Shown here: one piece after another, positions 59,491 through 64,000 of the stretch
How positions within the stretch are numbered: position 1 is the stretch's first letter
Layout of the letters: each line of letters begins with the position of its first letter
Assembly (NCBI GenBank): GCA_030533085.1
Contig: JAUNJZ010000005.1
Location: forward strand, 18,447 to 82,446
Length of the DNA stretch: 64,000 nt
Reading direction: 5' to 3'
Origin: Synergistaceae bacterium
GTDB taxonomy: Bacteria > Synergistota > Synergistia > Synergistales > Synergistaceae
Program-made: the position numbers and the translations under genes
The notes under the pieces: model-generated
Databases searched by the model: none
The model's input: only the letters and a program-made list of their open reading frames with translations
What the model was told of the DNA's origin: nothing

Positions 59491-60662
59491 TGAAGGATTT
59501 TCGCGTGGAAGAACATCTTGGCGATTTCAGAAGCGACGCCCCCGCGCACAGCGAGATAAAAAACGTCGCGGAGCTTCCTGACGGAGACCGGGCGACGCTG
59601 CTGCGCGCCGGAGTGGACGCGGGCAAAGAGGCGGCGGGGACCTTCATACATTCAGACCACAGCACGGTCTACTGCAACTCGCAGCTCAAAGGGGTGGAGC
59701 TTATGCCCATCTCCTACGCGCTCTTCAAATACGACGGACTGAAAGACTATTGCTGGAAAATCATCGAAAAGGAAAAAGACGCCTTCACGGAGCTGGCCGC
59801 GAAGCGCTCCGAAGGCGGCTACTTCATCCGTACAGAGCGCGGCGCGAAGGTAAACTGCCCCGTGCAGGCCTGTATGTATATTGAGACAAACGCGCTGGCG
59901 CAGGATGTGCATAATATCGTAATAGCCGAGGAAGGCTCCGAGCTGAGCATCATCTCTGGCTGCGCCTCCGGGCCGAATGTGCGCTCCGGCCTCCATGTGG
60001 GGGTATCGGAGATATATGTCAAAAAGGGGGCGACCCTCACATTCACGATGGTTCACGACTGGGCGGAAGAAATGTCCGTGCGTCCGCGCACCGTCGTCGT
60101 CGTCGAAGAGGGCGGCCGCTACATCTCAAACTACATCTGCCTGAAACCGGCGAAAGACCTTCAAATGTACCCCTCCGTATATCTTAACGGAGACGGAGCC
60201 ACAGCCACCTTCAACACTGTGCTGATGGCCGGCCCCGGCTCCAGAATGGACACCGGCTCGCGCGTATACCTGCGCGGAAAAGGCAGCCGTGCCGAAATAA
60301 TATCGCGCGCCGTCTCCACAGGAGGCGAAATATACGCGCGCGGACATCTGATAGGCGAAGAGGCGGGGGCCAAAGCGCACCTCGAATGCAACGGGCTGCT
60401 GCTCTCGAACGCCGGCAAAATTCACGCGATACCGGAGCTTGAGGCGCGTCACAAAGAGCTGGAAATGTCGCACGAAGCGGCAGTAGGCAAAATAAATCAG
60501 GAAGAGACAGAATACCTCATGGCGCGCGGCCTATCAGAAACGGAGGCGCAGTCGCTGATAGTCAAGGGCTTCCTCTCGCTGGACATCCTCGGACTGCCGG
60601 ATGCCCTGCGCAAAGACGTTGACAAAATGATAGAAGAATCGACCGCCGCCGGAGCGATGTAA
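59490..60662 (+). CDS. sufB: SufB/SufD-type Fe-S scaffold protein
   Basis: About 390 aa. The right-handed beta-helix core is seen in TERGAKVNCPVQACMYIETN, ELSIISGCASGPNVRSGLHVG and YLRGKGSRAEIISRAV; the end matches SufB/D (MARGLSETEAQSLIVKGFL). Only one scaffold subunit is present, with SufC and no SufD, SufS or SufU nearby; this two-gene form is the minimal SUF system of archaea and anaerobes. It assembles Fe-S clusters. Confidence 0.92.
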   Translation: MKDFRVEEHLGDFRSDAPAHSEIKNVAELPDGDRATLLRAGVDAGKEAAGTFIHSDHSTVYCNSQLKGVELMPISYALFKYDGLKDYCWKIIEKEKDAFTELAAKRSEGGYFIRTERGAKVNCPVQACMYIETNALAQDVHNIVIAEEGSELSIISGCASGPNVRSGLHVGVSEIYVKKGATLTFTMVHDWAEEMSVRPRTVVVVEEGGRYISNYICLKPAKDLQMYPSVYLNGDGATATFNTVLMAGPGSRMDTGSRVYLRGKGSRAEIISRAVSTGGEIYARGHLIGEEAGAKAHLECNGLLLSNAGKIHAIPELEARHKELEMSHEAAVGKINQEETEYLMARGLSETEAQSLIVKGFLSLDILGLPDALRKDVDKMIEESTAAGAM

Positions 60663-60689
60663 CAAAGCCCCGAACAAACTTTGCCAAAG

Positions 60690-60714
60690 CCGCCGGCCGC
60701 GCCGGCGGCTTTTA
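60690..60714 (+). terminator. Terminator after sufCB
   Basis: Perfect 9-bp GCCGCCGGC/GCCGGCGGC stem with a 3-base loop and TTTT. Confidence 0.88.
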
Positions 60715-60792
60715 TCAACAGACAAAAACAATATTGTTTTTATTCGAGGCTTAGAATAAAATATTACCATCCGATATTCAGGGAGGCACAGC

Positions 60793-61860
60793 ATGGAAAT
60801 TATGTCCGCAAGGGACGCCGCAGAGAAATGGGGAATTTCACAACGCAGAGTAGCGATATTATGCGCGGAAAACCGTGTCGCCAACGCGGCTATGGTCGGC
60901 AATATGTGGATTATCCCGAGCAACGCGGAAAAGCCTCTCGATGCAAGGAGCATCAGCTATGGTATACCGAATAAAACAGCGAAGCCTTTTCTTAAATGGG
61001 CAGGGGGAAAAGGTCAGCTTCTGAAAGAAATTGGAAAATACTATCCTTTTTCGGACGGTAAGATAACAAAATATGCAGAGCCATTTGTCGGCGGCGGTGC
61101 GGTACTATTTGACATCCTGAACAAATTTGATGTAAACGAGGTTTATATCAGCGATATTAACGCCGAACTCATCAATACTTATCATATCATCCGCGATGAT
61201 ATTGATCCTTTGATAGAATTGCTTCTGAAAATGCAGGAAATTTTTATCCCGTTGAAGACTGACAACAGAAAAGCTTACTATTTATCACAAAGAGAGCGTT
61301 TTAATGATCTCAAGGTCAATGATAATGAGAAAGTTAATCTCGAGAAGGCGGCCTTAATGATTTTCCTTAATAAGACATGTTTTAACGGACTATATAGGGT
61401 CAACAGAAAAAATCTGTTCAATGTGCCTATGGGAGCTTACAAAACTCCGCTGATTTGTGATGAGGCAAATCTGCGGTCAGTTTCCGATAAGTTGCAAAAA
61501 GTTCAAATCATATGCGGAGATTACAGGGATTCAGCCGCGTTTATTGATGCGCATACATTTGTATACATTGATCCTCCGTATCGCCCGCTGACAGACACAG
61601 CGGGCTTCACTGCATATACGGAGAGGCTGTTTGGTGACGAAGAACAAATTGAGCTTGCCGCATTCGTTGAAAGCATAAATCAAAAAGGCGCGAAGGTTGT
61701 CGTCAGCAATTCCGATCCCAAAAATTCAAATAGTGATGATGATTTTTTTGAAAATATATATTCATCACATAAAATCAGAAGGGTAGAAGCAACTCGCATG
61801 ATCAACTGCAACAGCGAAGCAAGAGGCAAGATAAAAGAGCTACTCATATCAAACTTTTAA
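60793..61860 (+). CDS. dpnM: Dam-type adenine methyltransferase with N-terminal helix-turn-helix
   Basis: 355 aa. Residues 1-60 form a MerR/excisionase-like helix-turn-helix (SARDAAEKWGISQRRVAIL, MWIIPSNAEKP). The rest is a complete D12-class N6-adenine methyltransferase: FLKWAGGKGQLL (SAM), AEPFVGGGAVLF, NKTCFNGLYRVN, the catalytic DPPY, and VEATRMINCNSEARGKI, matching M.DpnII. GATC methylation is inferred. DpnM-type enzymes usually lack the helix-turn-helix, which may let this one regulate its own operon. AT-rich codon use differs sharply from genes to the left. Confidence 0.92.
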   Translation: MEIMSARDAAEKWGISQRRVAILCAENRVANAAMVGNMWIIPSNAEKPLDARSISYGIPNKTAKPFLKWAGGKGQLLKEIGKYYPFSDGKITKYAEPFVGGGAVLFDILNKFDVNEVYISDINAELINTYHIIRDDIDPLIELLLKMQEIFIPLKTDNRKAYYLSQRERFNDLKVNDNEKVNLEKAALMIFLNKTCFNGLYRVNRKNLFNVPMGAYKTPLICDEANLRSVSDKLQKVQIICGDYRDSAAFIDAHTFVYIDPPYRPLTDTAGFTAYTERLFGDEEQIELAAFVESINQKGAKVVVSNSDPKNSNSDDDFFENIYSSHKIRRVEATRMINCNSEARGKIKELLISNF

Positions 61861-61931
61861 TGAATACTGCTATGCGAATTGGAAGCGGATTTTTTACCAA
61901 AATAGTTCTGACGAGGGAAGAAGAGGATAAG

Positions 61932-62810
61932 ATGAATAGGAATTTTGACAAATGGCTATCCGACTTTCGTGACAGCATTGCTGACTATGGCTATTACATA
62001 GACTTTGAAAAGGTCTATCGTAATGTGGATGATATTAAAGTCGAACTAAACATCCTGAATTCATTAATCAGCTCTAAAAACATTGAAGCAGAGTTTGAAA
62101 AGCTTATCAAACAGTATCCCGAAGTTATAAAATGCATCCCCACGCTTTTGGCAGTCAGGGCGAACGAGATCTATTGCCGGGACGAAAACGGCGAATACAC
62201 TTATCGCTTTGATTCCGATAATCACCCCTGTAGCAACAATATCCATTATAAAAGATATGCTTACTTTATGCGTAAAACAGGGTTGTTTGACCTGATGACA
62301 AACCACATTATACATAACCTTGTCGACTATGTTACCGGAGTAGAAACAGGGTTAGACTCCAACGGCCGTAAAAATCGCGGCGGTCATCTTATGGAGGATC
62401 TGGTAGAAAGCTTTATCAAGAAAGCTGGCTTTATTAAGGACAGAACATACTTTAAGGAGATGTATATTCATCAGATCGTTGACAAATGGGGCATTGACCT
62501 ATCTGCCATTTCCAATCAGGGAAAGATGGAAAAGCGATTTGACTTCGTAATAAAAACCACCGGCATGATTTACGGTATTGAAACGAACTTTTACAGCAGC
62601 GCTGGAAGCAAGCTTAATGAAACGGCAAGAAGCTACAAAACGCTTGCGTTGGAAAGCAACAGCATTGACGGCTTTACTTTCGTATGGTTTACGGACGGCA
62701 AAGGCTGGGCGAGCGCACGCCATAATCTTGAAGAGACTTTTGGCGTAATGGAGCACATATACAATATCAGAGATATGGAAAACGGCGTAATCCGTGAGGT
62801 CTTCAAATAA
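61932..62810 (+). CDS. Type II restriction endonuclease, DpnII family (GATC)
   Basis: About 292 aa. From MNRNFDKWLSDFRDSIADYG on, it follows R.DpnII closely: KVYRNVDDIKVELNILNSLI, HNLVDYVTGVETG and RFDFVIKTTGMIYGIE, SKLNETARSYK. Cleavage at unmethylated GATC is inferred from that similarity. The start is set at ATG 61932 to match the family; the open frame reaches 61860, where ATG overlaps the methylase stop (TAATG). It lies in the AT-rich island between two methyltransferase genes. Confidence 0.93.
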   Translation: MNRNFDKWLSDFRDSIADYGYYIDFEKVYRNVDDIKVELNILNSLISSKNIEAEFEKLIKQYPEVIKCIPTLLAVRANEIYCRDENGEYTYRFDSDNHPCSNNIHYKRYAYFMRKTGLFDLMTNHIIHNLVDYVTGVETGLDSNGRKNRGGHLMEDLVESFIKKAGFIKDRTYFKEMYIHQIVDKWGIDLSAISNQGKMEKRFDFVIKTTGMIYGIETNFYSSAGSKLNETARSYKTLALESNSIDGFTFVWFTDGKGWASARHNLEETFGVMEHIYNIRDMENGVIREVFK

Positions 62811-63559
62811 TGGCGGATAAAAAAATAAGAAAATGGGGGCCTGACGATTTTGAGCTTGAAATGACTACGGTTTGGAGCTTTCAAAAACGCGGAGACTGGG
62901 CTACTCACGATGCAAAGTGGCGAGGAAACTGGTCTCCGTATATTCCCCGCAATATAATGCTCCGCTATTCAAAAGAAAATGATTTAGTACTTGATCAGTT
63001 TGCCGGTGGAGGAACAACTCTGGTAGAAGCAAAACTGCTTAACCGAAATATAATCGGCGTGGATGTAAATGACGACGCGCTTGCCCGTTGCAGGGATAAA
63101 ATTAATTTTGAGCATGAGGGCGCGGACGGTAAAGTCTATATTCATAAAGGCGATGCGCGAAACCTTGACTTTATACCGGATGAAAGCGTGGATTTGATAT
63201 GTACGCATCCGCCATATGCGAATATAATCGCATACAGCGAAGACATTGATGAAGATTTATCACGCTTGAAAGTACCTGAGTTTCTTGACGAGATGAAAAG
63301 AGCTGCGTCGGAAAGTTACCGTGTTCTGAAAAAAGACAGCTTCTGTGCAGTCCTCATGGGCGATACCCGTCAAAAAGGTCATATGATACCAATGTCCTTT
63401 GACGTAATGCGAATTTTTGAAGAAGCGGGATTCAAACTAAAAGAACTTATTATCAAAGAGCAGCATAACTGTAAAGCTACAGGATATTGGAAGACAAACA
63501 GCGTAAAGTATAACTTTCTGTTAATTGCGCACGAGTATTTATTTGTATTCAAAAAGTAA
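62810..63559 (+). CDS. Second DNA methyltransferase of the island (N4/N6 type)
   Basis: 249 aa. SAM-binding DQFAGGGTTLVEAKLL comes before the catalytic CTHPPYANIIAYS, the opposite order to the beta-type M.DpnA found in classical DpnII systems, where DPPY comes first. So this is a different class of methyltransferase occupying the second-methylase position; N6-adenine or N4-cytosine specificity cannot be told apart here. The last base of the endonuclease stop is its first base, so the genes are translated together. Confidence 0.85.
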   Translation: MADKKIRKWGPDDFELEMTTVWSFQKRGDWATHDAKWRGNWSPYIPRNIMLRYSKENDLVLDQFAGGGTTLVEAKLLNRNIIGVDVNDDALARCRDKINFEHEGADGKVYIHKGDARNLDFIPDESVDLICTHPPYANIIAYSEDIDEDLSRLKVPEFLDEMKRAASESYRVLKKDSFCAVLMGDTRQKGHMIPMSFDVMRIFEEAGFKLKELIIKEQHNCKATGYWKTNSVKYNFLLIAHEYLFVFKK

Positions 63560-63578
63560 TAGTCGAGGGAGTGATAAA

Positions 63579-64000
63579 GTGGCAAGGGGATTAGATGTCT
63601 ATACCGGAGAACTGACGTATAAAGAAATAATATTCTCGTTTGTCTTTGATAGAAAAGAGCTGCGTCTTATTCCTCCAAAAGAAAAGTATTGCGATGTAAA
63701 TATGTGGTTTATGAGAGAACTTGGCAACGGAACTCATACCTTGGGAGCGCCTGTATATGTTGAGGATGATTATTTAGTTGGTATCTGCAACGAAAACAGT
63801 CAAAAAATAATTTTTCTGCCGAAACATCTAAGTATAGTAAATTATCATAATGTTTTATCTGTTGTAGTAGAAGCATATATAATTCAAACACATGACCAAG
63901 AATGGATCGATCTATTAGGTTTTATGAGCCAAGAAATAGACTATATTTTCCTGACTTTTGCAGTTAAGCCCAGGAATCCGCGCTGTAAGCTGTTGCAATC
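63579..64000 (+). CDS. Unknown protein of the restriction island, N-terminal part (runs off right edge)
   Basis: GTG 63579 (GAGGGAG six bases upstream) opens a frame that stays open for about 141 codons to the window end. It begins MARGLDVYTGELTYKEIIFS and is rich in beta-strand and aromatic residues (DVNMWFMRELGNGTH, QEWIDLLGFMSQEIDYIF). I do not recognise the family; its position 19 bases after the methyltransferase and its AT-rich composition suggest a further defence or accessory gene. Confidence 0.6.
   Translation, partial: MARGLDVYTGELTYKEIIFSFVFDRKELRLIPPKEKYCDVNMWFMRELGNGTHTLGAPVYVEDDYLVGICNENSQKIIFLPKHLSIVNYHNVLSVVVEAYIIQTHDQEWIDLLGFMSQEIDYIFLTFAVKPRNPRCKLLQ

Noticed and set aside
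1..64000. CRISPR arrays, IS elements, tRNA and rRNA genes
   Set aside because: No regularly spaced repeats, transposase genes or cloverleaf-type sequences were recognised by eye; a tRNAscan or repeat search would settle this.

Overview
The window reads as a chromosomal segment of an anaerobic, amino-acid-fermenting diderm of the phylum Synergistota (Cloacibacillus/Synergistes-like). The clearest marker is a surface protein ending in a Synergist-CTERM-type tail (GGC motif, hydrophobic helix, basic end). Supporting features are a TAXI-TRAP transporter, a glycyl radical enzyme set, several peptide and amino-acid enzymes, a two-gene SufBC-type Fe-S system, rubredoxin, B12-dependent methionine synthesis, a long AsmA/TamB-like envelope protein, and high GC with strong GC3 bias. 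This placement is inference from gene content; no rRNA or tRNA gene was found.

Layout. 1-2032 (-): GntR regulator, glycyl-radical activase and the start of a glycyl radical enzyme. 2384-9301 (+): two aminotransferases, a YheO-like regulator and a five-gene FAD/Fe-S dehydrogenase operon. 9446-11214: a lower-GC accessory patch with a Bro-N/Fic protein and two divergent XRE regulators. 11295-15522 (+): TAXI binding protein, alanine-racemase-like enzyme and fused TRAP permease. 15593-19615: 4-hydroxybutyrate dehydrogenase, a metQ gene behind a methionine-rich leader peptide and terminator, and an apparently inactive beta-lactamase-fold/DUF302 fusion. 19810-29732 (-): split methionine synthase, metF, HAD phosphatase, cobS, cobU and an AsmA/TamB-like protein. 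30058-33568 (-): AlkA-like glycosylase, a Nif11-like small protein, the Synergist-CTERM protein and, upstream of it, a c-di-GMP-I-type riboswitch. 33767-53152: mostly housekeeping (transketolase, TrmI, QueH, peptidases, rubredoxin, threonine aldolase, TldE-like, amidase, RNase PH, RdgB, SecG, nicotinate phosphoribosyltransferase, L13/S9). 53403-60662: Ntn amidase, Lrp regulator, trpB with a Trp-Trp leader peptide attenuator, deaminase, YqeB-like protein, SufC/SufB. 60793-64000: an AT-rich DpnII-type restriction-modification island running off the right edge.

How the parts fit. MetF, split MetH and the CobU/CobS cobamide steps form a B12-dependent methionine unit, while the separate MetQ gene appears to be controlled by translation of a leader with five Met codons near its attenuator. 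trpB has the same logic with tandem Trp codons. Two leader-peptide attenuators in one 64-kb window suggest that this mechanism is in regular use in this lineage, and the methionine one is the most unusual observation here. A second regulatory theme is a c-di-GMP-I-like aptamer ahead of a sorted surface protein.
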